Shown piece after piece: positions 1-6,648 of a stretch of 14,804 nucleotides of DNA. Under the pieces are notes generated by a model. It made no database searches, was not told the origin of the DNA, and saw only the letters and a program-made list of their open reading frames with translations. The DNA is taken from positions 1 to 14,804 of the forward strand of contig JAEYTN010000617.1 in the NCBI GenBank assembly GCA_023433985.1, written 5' to 3'. The DNA comes from Pseudomonadota bacterium. Lineage in GTDB: Bacteria > Pseudomonadota > Alphaproteobacteria > Rhizobiales > Devosiaceae. Numbering within the stretch: the stretch's first letter is position 1; the number at the start of each line of letters is the position of its first letter. Both the position numbers and the translations under genes were made by a program.

Positions 1-13
1 TCGACTTCGACAT
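1..13 (-). CDS. metZ: 5' end of a gene leaving the window, probably O-succinylhomoserine sulfhydrylase
   Basis: Only the first four codons are visible (M-S-K-S). The ATG at 13-11 follows a GAGG ribosome binding site by seven bases. The identity is inferred from context: it lies directly downstream of a SAM-II riboswitch, which in alphaproteobacteria controls methionine biosynthesis genes (metA, metX, metZ), and many MetZ proteins begin with M-S-K or M-S-E. MetZ makes homocysteine from O-succinylhomoserine and sulfide. metA/metX cannot be excluded because the coding sequence shown is too short to test. Confidence 0.4.
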
Positions 14-32
14 GAGGCAGCCTCGAAACAAC

Positions 33-59
33 AAAAAACCGGCACGCATGAGCGGCCGG
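33..59 (-). terminator. Intrinsic-terminator-like hairpin in the riboswitch leader
   Basis: On the minus strand CCGGC-CGC pairs with GCG-(T)-GCCGG across a TCAT loop: eight base pairs with one bulged T, followed at once by six T residues. It lies between the SAM-II aptamer and the ATG, so it is placed to act as an expression-platform attenuator. SAM-II elements can also act by blocking translation, and the sequence alone cannot separate the two modes. Confidence 0.6.
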
Positions 60-69
60 CTGCAGGGGT

Positions 70-122
70 CCCTTTAGCGACTTGTTTTAGGTGGCTGCAA
101 TCAGACCGGCCAAATCACCACC
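70..122 (-). promoter_or_regulatory. SAM-II riboswitch (metA motif)
   Basis: On the minus strand the aptamer reads GGTGG (122-118), TGATTT (117-112), TTGCAG (100-95), CCACC (94-90), then AACAAGTCGCTAAAGG (86-71). GGTGG pairs with CCACC to form P1. The loop and the TCGCTAAAGG tail carry the conserved TGATTT, TTGCA and GCTAAA blocks that make the H-type pseudoknot binding S-adenosylmethionine. This class is found mainly in alphaproteobacteria, upstream of methionine and SAM genes. High SAM should lower expression of the downstream gene, whose ATG is at 13. The family call comes from recognising these motifs, not from a covariance search. Confidence 0.88.
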
Positions 123-149
123 ATGCATCCCTAAAGGACGCATACCGGG

Positions 150-179
150 GATATACGACCCGTGGCCGCTTGGCGTCAA
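150..179 (-). promoter_or_regulatory. Sigma70-like promoter for the SAM-II leader
   Basis: On the minus strand TTGACG (179-174) is followed by an 18-base spacer and TATATC (155-150). Transcription would start near 142, about 20 bases before the aptamer begins. The -35 box overlaps the first codons of the longest reading of the divergent deaminase gene, which suggests that gene may start further in. Confidence 0.5.
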
Positions 180-1336
180 TCGCTGCGGTTGCTAACGAGA
201 GCGTCAAGGTAGAGCGGGGTAGGGCGGTGGATAGCGATCTTTGGGCCAAGGGCGTGTTCCCCGCCCGCTATATCGAGCGGCTGGCGAGCCATGGCGGCAT
301 CGTTGCCGATCGCCCCTTCGACGCCGATCAGGTTCAACCGGCGAGCCTCGACCTGCGGCTCGGGCACGTCGCCTACCGCATCCGCTCCAGTTTCCTGCCG
401 GGCCCCGAGCATACCGTGGCCGATCGCATCGAGTCGCTTGCCCTGCACGAACTCGACCTGACCAACGGCGCCGTGCTCGAGCGCAACTGCGTCTATCTCG
501 TGCCGCTGCTCGAGTCGCTGCAGCTGCCCGACAACATTTCGGCCGGCGCCAACCCCAAGAGCTCGACCGGCCGGCTCGACGTCTTCACCCGCGTCATCGG
601 CGACCGCGCCCGCGGCTTCGATACGCTGCCCGCGGGCTACCGCGGTCCCCTCTACCTGGAGATCAGCCCGCGCACCTTCCCGGTCCGCGTCCGCACCGGC
701 ACGCGGCTGAGCCAGATGCGCTTCCGCGTCGGCAACAGCCGGCTCGACGTGCACGAGCACCGGACGCTCCACAACGTCGAAACCCTGGTCTTCGAAGCCA
801 ATGCCGATGTCGGCGACGGCGTGCTGCTCTCCATCGACCTCAAGGGTGCCGAGCGCGGTGGCCTCATCGGCTTCCGCTCGAAGCGCCACACGCCCGTCAT
901 CGACATGGACATCAAGGACACCCTCGATGTCCTCGACTACTGGGAACCCCTGATCAACCGCGGCTCCGACGAGTTCATCCTCGATCCGGACGAGTTCTAC
1001 ATCCTGGTCTCGCGCGAGAGCGTCCACGTCCCGCCTGCCTACGCCGCCGAGATGGTGCCGTTCGATCCGTTGGTGGGTGAGTTCCGCGTCCACTATGCCG
1101 GCTTCTTCGATCCTGGCTTCGGCCATTCCGCCGCCGGCGGCACCGGCAGCCGCGCCGTGCTCGAGGTGCGCAGCCGGGAAGTGCCGTTCCTGCTCGGCCA
1201 CGGCCAGACCATCGGCCGCCTGATCTACGAGCGCCTCAGCGAAGCACCCGATCGCCTCTACGGCACCGGCCTCGGCTCCAACTACCAGGCGCAGACGCTG
1301 AAGCTATCGAAGCACTTCAAGCCGTTTTCTCTTTGA
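170..1336 (+). CDS. dcd: 2'-deoxycytidine 5'-triphosphate deaminase family protein, double-domain alphaproteobacterial form
   Basis: It is expected to deaminate dCTP to dUTP, feeding dTMP synthesis in the cytosol. The 388-residue reading has two dCTP-deaminase/dUTPase-like halves. The first holds QVQPASLDLRLG (residues 54-65) and a substrate-loop-like segment KSSTGRLDVFTRVI (130-143). The second holds FFDPGFG, then a GSRAVLEVRS strand and the GQTIGRL motif. Single-domain Dcd is about 190 residues, so this is the duplicated form seen in alphaproteobacteria. The start is uncertain: TTG at 170 has no clear ribosome binding site and overlaps the divergent promoter. GTG at 227 gives 369 residues and puts the conserved region near the N terminus, so it may be the real start. 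The 3' end overlaps the convergent ABC ATPase gene by 20 bases. Which half is catalytic is not clear. Confidence 0.87.
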   Translation: MASIAAVANESVKVERGRAVDSDLWAKGVFPARYIERLASHGGIVADRPFDADQVQPASLDLRLGHVAYRIRSSFLPGPEHTVADRIESLALHELDLTNGAVLERNCVYLVPLLESLQLPDNISAGANPKSSTGRLDVFTRVIGDRARGFDTLPAGYRGPLYLEISPRTFPVRVRTGTRLSQMRFRVGNSRLDVHEHRTLHNVETLVFEANADVGDGVLLSIDLKGAERGGLIGFRSKRHTPVIDMDIKDTLDVLDYWEPLINRGSDEFILDPDEFYILVSRESVHVPPAYAAEMVPFDPLVGEFRVHYAGFFDPGFGHSAAGGTGSRAVLEVRSREVPFLLGHGQTIGRLIYERLSEAPDRLYGTGLGSNYQAQTLKLSKHFKPFSL

Positions 1337-2093
1337 CCGGCTCGACCGCCACCGGCTCCGGCTCCTCCGGCGGATCGGGCTCGATGAGCTCGTCCTTCAC
1401 GATCTTGCCGTGCTCGAGCGTGATGAGGCGGGTGCAGAACTGCTTCATCAGGTCGGGCGCATGCGAGGCGAGCACGAAGATGCTGGCCCTGGCGACGAAC
1501 TCGCTCATCCGCTCGCGCGCCTTCTCCTGGAACGCCGCGTCGCCCGCTCCCAGCACCTCGTCGACCAGCAGGATTTCGGGGTGCACCGCCGTCGCCACCG
1601 CGAACAGCAGCCGCGTCGTCATGCCCGCCGAGTAGGTCCGCACCGGCATGGCGAGGAACTGGCCGAGTTCGGTGAACTCCTCGATCCCTGGGATCGAACC
1701 CTCGGCTTCCGCCTGCGTCGCGCCCAGCAGCATCGCCATGCGGGTGATGTTCTCGTAGCCGGTGAGCTCGGGGTCCATGCCGGCGCCCAGCCCGAACACC
1801 GTCGACACACGGCCCTCGACGCGGATGCTCCCGCGCGTCGGGCGGAAGATGCCGGCCATGGTGCGCAGCAGCGTCGTTTTGCCCGAGCCGTTGTGGCCTA
1901 CAAGGCCGATCCGGTCCCCGTCCCTGAGGTCGAGGCTGATGTCGTCGAGCGCCTGCACGGTCGCCACATGACCTTTGGCCGCCGACACCCGCCCGCCGGT
2001 CGAGATCGAGACGATCTGCTTCCGCAGCGACTTGCTGGCCGCGTTGTAGATCGGGTAGGCGACGCCTACGCCGTCGAGTTTCATTCGGGCCAT
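1317..2093 (-). CDS. Polysaccharide ABC exporter, ATP-binding protein (Wzt/KpsT/RfbE-like)
   Basis: This is the ATPase that powers export of a lipid-linked O-antigen or capsular glycan across the inner membrane with the permease encoded just upstream. It has 258 residues: Walker A GHNGSGKT (66-73), an ABC signature of the polysaccharide-exporter type, YSAGM (154-158), in place of LSGGQ, Walker B ILLVDE (174-179) and the H-loop histidine in SHA (211). An AKGHVATVQALDDIS lead-in is also typical of the group. The tail is short and rich in proline, glutamate and lysine. It lacks the about 150-residue C-terminal carbohydrate-binding domain of the longer Wzt proteins, so it resembles KpsT or the short Wzt type. 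The ATG at 2093 lies four bases after the permease stop; Met4 is an alternative start. Its last 20 bases overlap the end of the convergent deaminase gene. Confidence 0.9.
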   Translation of the reverse strand: MARMKLDGVGVAYPIYNAASKSLRKQIVSISTGGRVSAAKGHVATVQALDDISLDLRDGDRIGLVGHNGSGKTTLLRTMAGIFRPTRGSIRVEGRVSTVFGLGAGMDPELTGYENITRMAMLLGATQAEAEGSIPGIEEFTELGQFLAMPVRTYSAGMTTRLLFAVATAVHPEILLVDEVLGAGDAAFQEKARERMSEFVARASIFVLASHAPDLMKQFCTRLITLEHGKIVKDELIEPDPPEEPEPVAVEPVKEKTA

Positions 2094-2097
2094 GGCG

Positions 2098-2886
2098 TCA
2101 CATCCAGTAGGGCAGGCGATAGGCGCGGCTGCCGGTCATCCAGATCGAAAGCAGCACCGTCACCACCGTCATTGCCAGTACGGCCAGGTAGCTCTCCACG
2201 CTGGGGATCACCCCCAGCAACGGATCGCGGATCACCCTGATGTAGTGGGCGATGGGGTTGAATGCCATCACCGCCTCGGCTGCACCAAGCTGGCCGGGCC
2301 GGTAGATCACCGGTGATAGGAAGAACAGGATCGGGAAGAACGATCCGATCAGCGGCTCGAGATCGCGGTACCGCGCGCCGATGATGCCGACCAGCTGCAT
2401 GATCGCAACGAGATTGATCGATACGATCAGGAGCCCCGGCACGGCGAGTATGCCCGTCCACGAATTGTACTGCGGAAAGATCAGGAACACCGCCAGCACT
2501 ACGATTAGGTTGTGCAGCAGGTTGATCAGGTGCCGCCCGAAGGCCTGGAAGGTGATGAGGTAGATCGGCAGCCGGATGTTCACCAACATGGTGGCGTTCT
2601 TCGCGAACATCCCCGCGCTCTCGGTGACCACGCCCGAGATGAACTGCCACACCACCAGCCCGACCGTGATCGAAGGGATGAAGCTCGCCATGTCCTGGTT
2701 GAGCAGGATCGACCAGATGTACCCCATCCCGCCCACGCCGATCGCCGTACCCAGCACCAGCCAGATCGGGCCGAGCGTGCTGCGCCGGTAGCGGGCCACC
2801 GTCTCGCTCCAGGCGAAGTAGATCGCCAGCTGGCGGCGCCCCCATGCAGCCACGAGGTCGGCCATTCCGTCTGCAATGCTATTCAC
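2098..2886 (-). CDS. Polysaccharide ABC exporter, ABC-2 type permease (Wzm/KpsM-like)
   Basis: This is the membrane channel subunit of the exporter, working with the ATPase encoded four bases downstream. About 262 residues: a short amphipathic N terminus (WGRRQLAIYFAWSETVARYRRS) is followed by about six hydrophobic segments, including GPIWLVLGTAIGVGGMGYI, ITVGLVVWQFISGVV and FFPILFFLSPVIY. The last is the family's characteristic late segment with the SPVIY motif. The frame is open much further upstream, to 3120. I chose GTG at 2886 because GGAAGG sits five bases before it, the length fits the family, and the extra upstream translation has no membrane-protein character. ATG at 2865 is the alternative. 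The substrate (O-antigen or capsule) cannot be told from the sequence. Confidence 0.88.
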   Translation of the reverse strand: MNSIADGMADLVAAWGRRQLAIYFAWSETVARYRRSTLGPIWLVLGTAIGVGGMGYIWSILLNQDMASFIPSITVGLVVWQFISGVVTESAGMFAKNATMLVNIRLPIYLITFQAFGRHLINLLHNLIVVLAVFLIFPQYNSWTGILAVPGLLIVSINLVAIMQLVGIIGARYRDLEPLIGSFFPILFFLSPVIYRPGQLGAAEAVMAFNPIAHYIRVIRDPLLGVIPSVESYLAVLAMTVVTVLLSIWMTGSRAYRLPYWM

Positions 2887-3043
2887 GAAAACCTTCCGGC
2901 GCAGCTGTCTTGCGGCGGTATATGTGCGCCGCCGGCCACAGCGCAAGCAAACACTGGACATACCCGCTCCGCGCGGAAAAGGTTGAGTTGCTGCTGCCAC
3001 GTGGGCTATCTCAGTCACCTGCTTTCGTCCGGGGACCGGATTA
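2887..3043 (+). promoter_or_regulatory. Divergent intergenic region between exporter and methyltransferase genes
   Basis: This 157-bp spacer should hold promoters for both the exporter operon (minus) and the methyltransferase/glycosyltransferase pair (plus). It contains a six-base-pair inverted repeat, GCGGCG (2912-2917) and CGCCGC (2927-2932), around the AT-rich loop GTATATGTG. That is either an operator or a 5' UTR hairpin for the permease mRNA. I see no convincing -35/-10 pair. Confidence 0.4.
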
Positions 3044-3847
3044 TTGGCCACGTCCAGCCCGACCGCTTTCAGCCTCGAGGCCTTCCTGCGTTCGCTGGGA
3101 GGCGACCACGCCCCCAGCACCTTCTCGGCCGACTATCACAACACCCACGCCAGGCGCTTCGAGGAGACCAGCCGCCTGATCGGCGCGGCCCGGCGCGGCA
3201 GGCGCGCCATCGAAATTGGCGCAACCGACTATTTCCAGCTCGCCCTGGGCACCACCTTCGGCTTCTCCGAGGTCTGGGGCAGCGTCTGGGATCAGGACCC
3301 CGAGCACAAGCTACACGCCCGCACCATCGCCGCCGCCGGTCACACGCTCGACGTCACCACGGTAAGCCTCGACATCGAGCGCGAGCTCTTTCCGGTCACC
3401 CCAGGCTATTTCGACCTGGTGCTGTTCTGCGAGGTGCTCGAGCACATGGACATCGATCCGATGTTCGCGCTCTCGGAGTTCAACCGCATCCTGCCGGTCG
3501 GTGGGCAACTGATCGTCACCACGCCCAATTGCTGCTCCGCCCGCAATACCTGGAAGATCCTGCAGGGCTACCGGCCGCATTTCTACATGCAGTACGAAAA
3601 GAGCCGCTCGCCGTATCGCCACAATTTCGAGTACGACGTGCACGCCGCCACCCAGCTCGTTGAAGCGGCAGGTTTCCACATCGACCGGCTCTACACCCTC
3701 GACGTCTTCGAGGAACCCATCCGCGAGGCGCTGGATTTCCTCAAGCGCAATCATATGCCGACCGACCACCGCGGCGACGGTATCTTCATTCTCGCCACCA
3801 AAGCCGGCCCGGTCCTCGACCGCTGGCCCTATGGGATGTACGTTTAG
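3044..3847 (+). CDS. Class I SAM-dependent methyltransferase
   Basis: A 267-residue Rossmann-type methyltransferase of the Methyltransf_11/23 kind. Motif I is AIEIGATDYF (55-64), with a divergent glycine pattern. The acidic post-I strand is in VWDQD (81-85), the FDLVLFCEVLEHM motif is at 123-135, and the ILPVGGQLIVTTPN strand/turn is at 149-162. The C-terminal part has a GFH...YTLDVF strand and aromatic residues that could shape an acceptor pocket. It starts at TTG 3044 with a GGGGA-like site about nine bases upstream; no ATG or GTG fits better. It ends two bases before a glycosyltransferase gene, so the two are probably co-transcribed. Given the neighbours it may methylate a sugar or a glycan chain end; the acceptor is unknown. 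Confidence 0.82.
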   Translation: MATSSPTAFSLEAFLRSLGGDHAPSTFSADYHNTHARRFEETSRLIGAARRGRRAIEIGATDYFQLALGTTFGFSEVWGSVWDQDPEHKLHARTIAAAGHTLDVTTVSLDIERELFPVTPGYFDLVLFCEVLEHMDIDPMFALSEFNRILPVGGQLIVTTPNCCSARNTWKILQGYRPHFYMQYEKSRSPYRHNFEYDVHAATQLVEAAGFHIDRLYTLDVFEEPIREALDFLKRNHMPTDHRGDGIFILATKAGPVLDRWPYGMYV

Positions 3848-3849
3848 CG

Positions 3850-5256
3850 ATGCTCAACCGCCTGCTGCGCCTTGCCCGGCGCCTCCGCGCCCTGCCTGTC
3901 CAGGCTTACTATTCGCTTTCGGGTTGGCGGTTTTCCGACCTCAAGGAGTATATCGACGCGGCCATCGGCATGGAGGCGGATTCTACCCTCGCCATGCTCG
4001 AGGCAAACTCGGCGGAGACCGGCCGTCCGCCGCGGTTGGCCGTGGTGACCTGCCTGCCGCCTGACGCAACCGGCATCGCGAATTTCGCCCTGAAGCAGCT
4101 CTCGGCCATCGACACGGCCGTCGATGTCTTCTCTCAGGTCCGCGACGTGGCGCATTTCCTGCGTATCCGGGCCCTGCTGGCCGCCAAGACCGGGGGCCGC
4201 GTTCGGCTCCACCCGATGTCCAGCCTCCTCTCCCGCGACGTCACCCACCGCTACGAGCGTCTCGTCTTCCTGCTCGGCAACTCGCGGCACAATTTCGAGG
4301 TCTTCCGTTCGATGGAGACGCTCGCGGGCCTTGGTGCCGGCGACCGCATCGTCTGTCACCTGCACGATCCGTGCTGCCACAACATCGTGCAGCTCGGCAA
4401 AGGGCTGGAGCCCGGCCCCTACCTCGCCTATATCGGTCGCCTCTACGACAACCCCACGCTGCTCACCAACTGGGGCAGCGAGAACTGGCAGGCCCACAAG
4501 GCCGCGGTCGACAACGGCATCCTCGGCATCCGGGCCCTGTTCGATATCGGCGTCCGCCACTTCATCCTCAACTCGCAGGCCGCTGTCCGCCTGGTGCGTG
4601 ACGACCTCACTGCCGCCGAGCGCGACGAGTGCCGCTTCGATGTTCTATACCACCCGGTCTTCGAGCCCGAGGTGTCGCGCCGGGAGGCACTGCCGCACGA
4701 TGCCTCTCTCACCATCGGCACCTTCGGCGCGCCTTCCGTTTCGAAGGCGACCGACGTGGTGCTCGCGGCGGTCCGCGAGCTGCGCCGGCGCGGCGTCGAC
4801 GCGAAGCTGATCGTTGCAGGGTTTGACGCGCAGTACTTCGCCGACGGCGAACTCGCCAAGAACGAAGGCAAGGGCTGGCTCGAACTTGCGGAGCCCACCA
4901 CCGAGCGCGAGCTGCAGCTCGACATGCTCAAATGCGACGTGGCGGTGCAACTGCGGCGCTCCAACCTCGGCGAGAGCAGCGGCGTCGTTCCCAGCCTGCT
5001 TGCCCTCGGCGTGCCGACGATCGTCTCCTCGATCGGCGCTTTCGCCGAGTACGGCGAGGCCGCGATCTCCTTCGACGGTTATGATCCCATCGCACTGGCC
5101 GACCTGCTCCAGGGCGGGCCGCGCGTCGATGAGCTCGCCATGCAGCGCTACTCCCGCGAGCATTCCCTGGCCGCCTACAACGCTCGCCTGCTGTCGCTTC
5201 TGGAGCTCGAGGCTCCGGTCGTGGCTCAGGTCACGAGCCTCAGAGCCCAGCCCTGA
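3850..5256 (+). CDS. Glycosyltransferase, GT4-like (GT-B fold)
   Basis: A 468-residue protein with a GT-B layout. The N-terminal Rossmann part begins at RLAVVTCLPPDATGIANFA (62-80), whose P-x-x-TGIA loop is typical of GT4 enzymes. LLGNSRHNFE is at 141-150 and HLHDP at 170-174. The C-terminal domain starts near LTIGTFGAPSVSKATDVVLAA (287-307). The nucleotide-sugar-binding helix region reads NLGESSGVVPSLLALGVPTIVSS (372-394) and lacks the second glutamate of the usual E-x7-E pair. It is probably cytosolic or membrane-associated, adding a sugar to a surface-glycan intermediate. It begins two bases after the methyltransferase stop, so the two form an operon. Its 3' end overlaps the convergent glycosyltransferase gene by 17 bases. 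The sugar donor and acceptor cannot be predicted. Confidence 0.83.
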   Translation: MLNRLLRLARRLRALPVQAYYSLSGWRFSDLKEYIDAAIGMEADSTLAMLEANSAETGRPPRLAVVTCLPPDATGIANFALKQLSAIDTAVDVFSQVRDVAHFLRIRALLAAKTGGRVRLHPMSSLLSRDVTHRYERLVFLLGNSRHNFEVFRSMETLAGLGAGDRIVCHLHDPCCHNIVQLGKGLEPGPYLAYIGRLYDNPTLLTNWGSENWQAHKAAVDNGILGIRALFDIGVRHFILNSQAAVRLVRDDLTAAERDECRFDVLYHPVFEPEVSRREALPHDASLTIGTFGAPSVSKATDVVLAAVRELRRRGVDAKLIVAGFDAQYFADGELAKNEGKGWLELAEPTTERELQLDMLKCDVAVQLRRSNLGESSGVVPSLLALGVPTIVSSIGAFAEYGEAAISFDGYDPIALADLLQGGPRVDELAMQRYSREHSLAAYNARLLSLLELEAPVVAQVTSLRAQP

Positions 5257-6517
5257 TCTCGGCGAGTCGGGCCGCCATCCGCGCCCCGACCACCGGACCG
5301 CTCAGCGTCTGCCGCACCTTCTCGGCTGCTGCTGCGCCCAATCGCGCCCTGAGTGCCGGCTGGTCCGCCGCCAGCCGCATCAACCGCGCCGCCTCGGCAA
5401 GGTCGGGGTCCGCCCAGCGCTGCCCGCCGCCCAGCGGATAGGCCTTCTCACCTACCGGGACGAGCCGGTAGGGCACCGGCATGGCGCAGTCCGCTGCAAC
5501 GAAATCGGTCGAGCCGGAATAGTCGGTGGCGATCACCACCTTGCCCAGCCCCATGCACTCCGCAATGGGCAGCCCGAACCCCTCGGCCCGGTGTAGCGAC
5601 ACGAACACATCCGCCGCTGCCTGCACCTCGGTGACCTCCGCTCGCGGCATCACGCGGTCGATCACCGTGATCCGCGCGTCGCTGCCCACCGCCTCCAGCA
5701 ACTGAGCCCGCGGTGTTCGGAACGAACTCGCCCCGCCATGCGCCTTGATCACGAGCTGTGCTTCCGGTCCCCCATCCGCGAAGGCCGTCCGGAATGCCTC
5801 GATGATGCCGAGGATGTTCTTGCGCTCGAGGAAGGAGTTGAAGTCGAGGGCCGTGAGAAACACCACGGCATCGGCGCTCATACCGAACTTCTGCCGCGAT
5901 ACGGCGGCCGGAGGCGTCACCTCCACCCGGTGCGGCATCACTTTCACAGGCTTCCGCGTCTTGGCCCCTATCGCCTTCGCCACGTAGCTGCTCGGCACCC
6001 ATACCTCGTGCACCGCCTCGAAGGCCGGCGCCAGCGCATCGGGAAATTCCGCCAGCTCCCAGGCCCAGAAGCCGATCGTGTAGCGCCCGGTGTAGTTCTC
6101 CGCCCCGATCCGTTCGGGCAACATCGCCACGTGGTCGGCATTGAGATGCACCAGGTTGACGGCGAACGGGTTGTCCCGCCCCTCGGCCACGGTGAACGAC
6201 GACTCCTGGTTGGCGAACGCCCCAACCTCGACGTTGATGGCCTTGACCGGCACCCCTGCCGCCTCGAGCGAGAGCACGGAGCTCCGCGCCCCTTCGCCGA
6301 TACCGCTTTCGGCCGTCAGGTAGCCGAAGACGCCCACGCCCCAGGGCCGGTCAAGGTCGATGTGCTCCGCCGCCCGCGGCATGCTGGCCGCGATATGGCG
6401 ATGGTAAAGTCGCCGCAAACCCGGCGCCAACCACTGCCGGATGTCGCTGGGCAAGTGCCGGAACGCTGCCGTCACCAGCAACACCGCTCGCCGCCGCAAC
6501 TCCCGCATCACTGTCAT
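5240..6517 (-). CDS. Glycosyltransferase family 4 protein (paralogue 1)
   Basis: A 425-residue retaining GT4 enzyme. The N-terminal domain starts with WGVGVFGYLTAESGIGEGARSS (59-80), where the GIGE loop binds near the donor site. FWAWELAEFPD (150-160) and EVWVPSSYVA (171-180) follow. The C-terminal domain has the E-x7-E motif in AEGFGLPIAE (E312, E320), then ATDYSGSTDFV (330-340) and GQRWADPD (365-372). The ATG at 6517 has GGAG six bases upstream; Met4 is a second option. It is divergent from, and clearly related to, the glycosyltransferase encoded from 6649. Its 3' end overlaps the convergent GT gene by 17 bases. The likely job is adding a mannose-type or similar sugar to the exported polysaccharide, but that is inference from context. 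Confidence 0.87.
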   Translation of the reverse strand: MTVMRELRRRAVLLVTAAFRHLPSDIRQWLAPGLRRLYHRHIAASMPRAAEHIDLDRPWGVGVFGYLTAESGIGEGARSSVLSLEAAGVPVKAINVEVGAFANQESSFTVAEGRDNPFAVNLVHLNADHVAMLPERIGAENYTGRYTIGFWAWELAEFPDALAPAFEAVHEVWVPSSYVAKAIGAKTRKPVKVMPHRVEVTPPAAVSRQKFGMSADAVVFLTALDFNSFLERKNILGIIEAFRTAFADGGPEAQLVIKAHGGASSFRTPRAQLLEAVGSDARITVIDRVMPRAEVTEVQAAADVFVSLHRAEGFGLPIAECMGLGKVVIATDYSGSTDFVAADCAMPVPYRLVPVGEKAYPLGGGQRWADPDLAEAARLMRLAADQPALRARLGAAAAEKVRQTLSGPVVGARMAARLAEIRAGL

Positions 6518-6648
6518 CCGACACTCCGGCCATCATTGCTCCGGCCGCCTAGATAGCAACGCCTCGTCCTTCCGTCATGGCCGACATTTGATCTCCGCTC
6601 CCTGATCTGGCATGAGCCGAAAGTTCAACAATCGTCCCGGGAGCGGCG

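Noticed and set aside
176..1201. Long open frame on the minus strand opposite the deaminase gene
   Set aside because: Its translation is rich in Ala, Glu, Gly and His without any motif, typical of the antisense of a GC-rich gene; the plus strand carries clear Dcd motifs.
2887..3120. Upstream extension of the permease frame to 3120
   Set aside because: The added 78 residues have no membrane character and overlap the methyltransferase start; GGAAGG before GTG 2886 marks a better start.
6518..6648. Possible small gene or promoter in the divergent GT spacer
   Set aside because: No credible ORF, -35/-10 pair or palindrome; it must hold promoters but I cannot place them.
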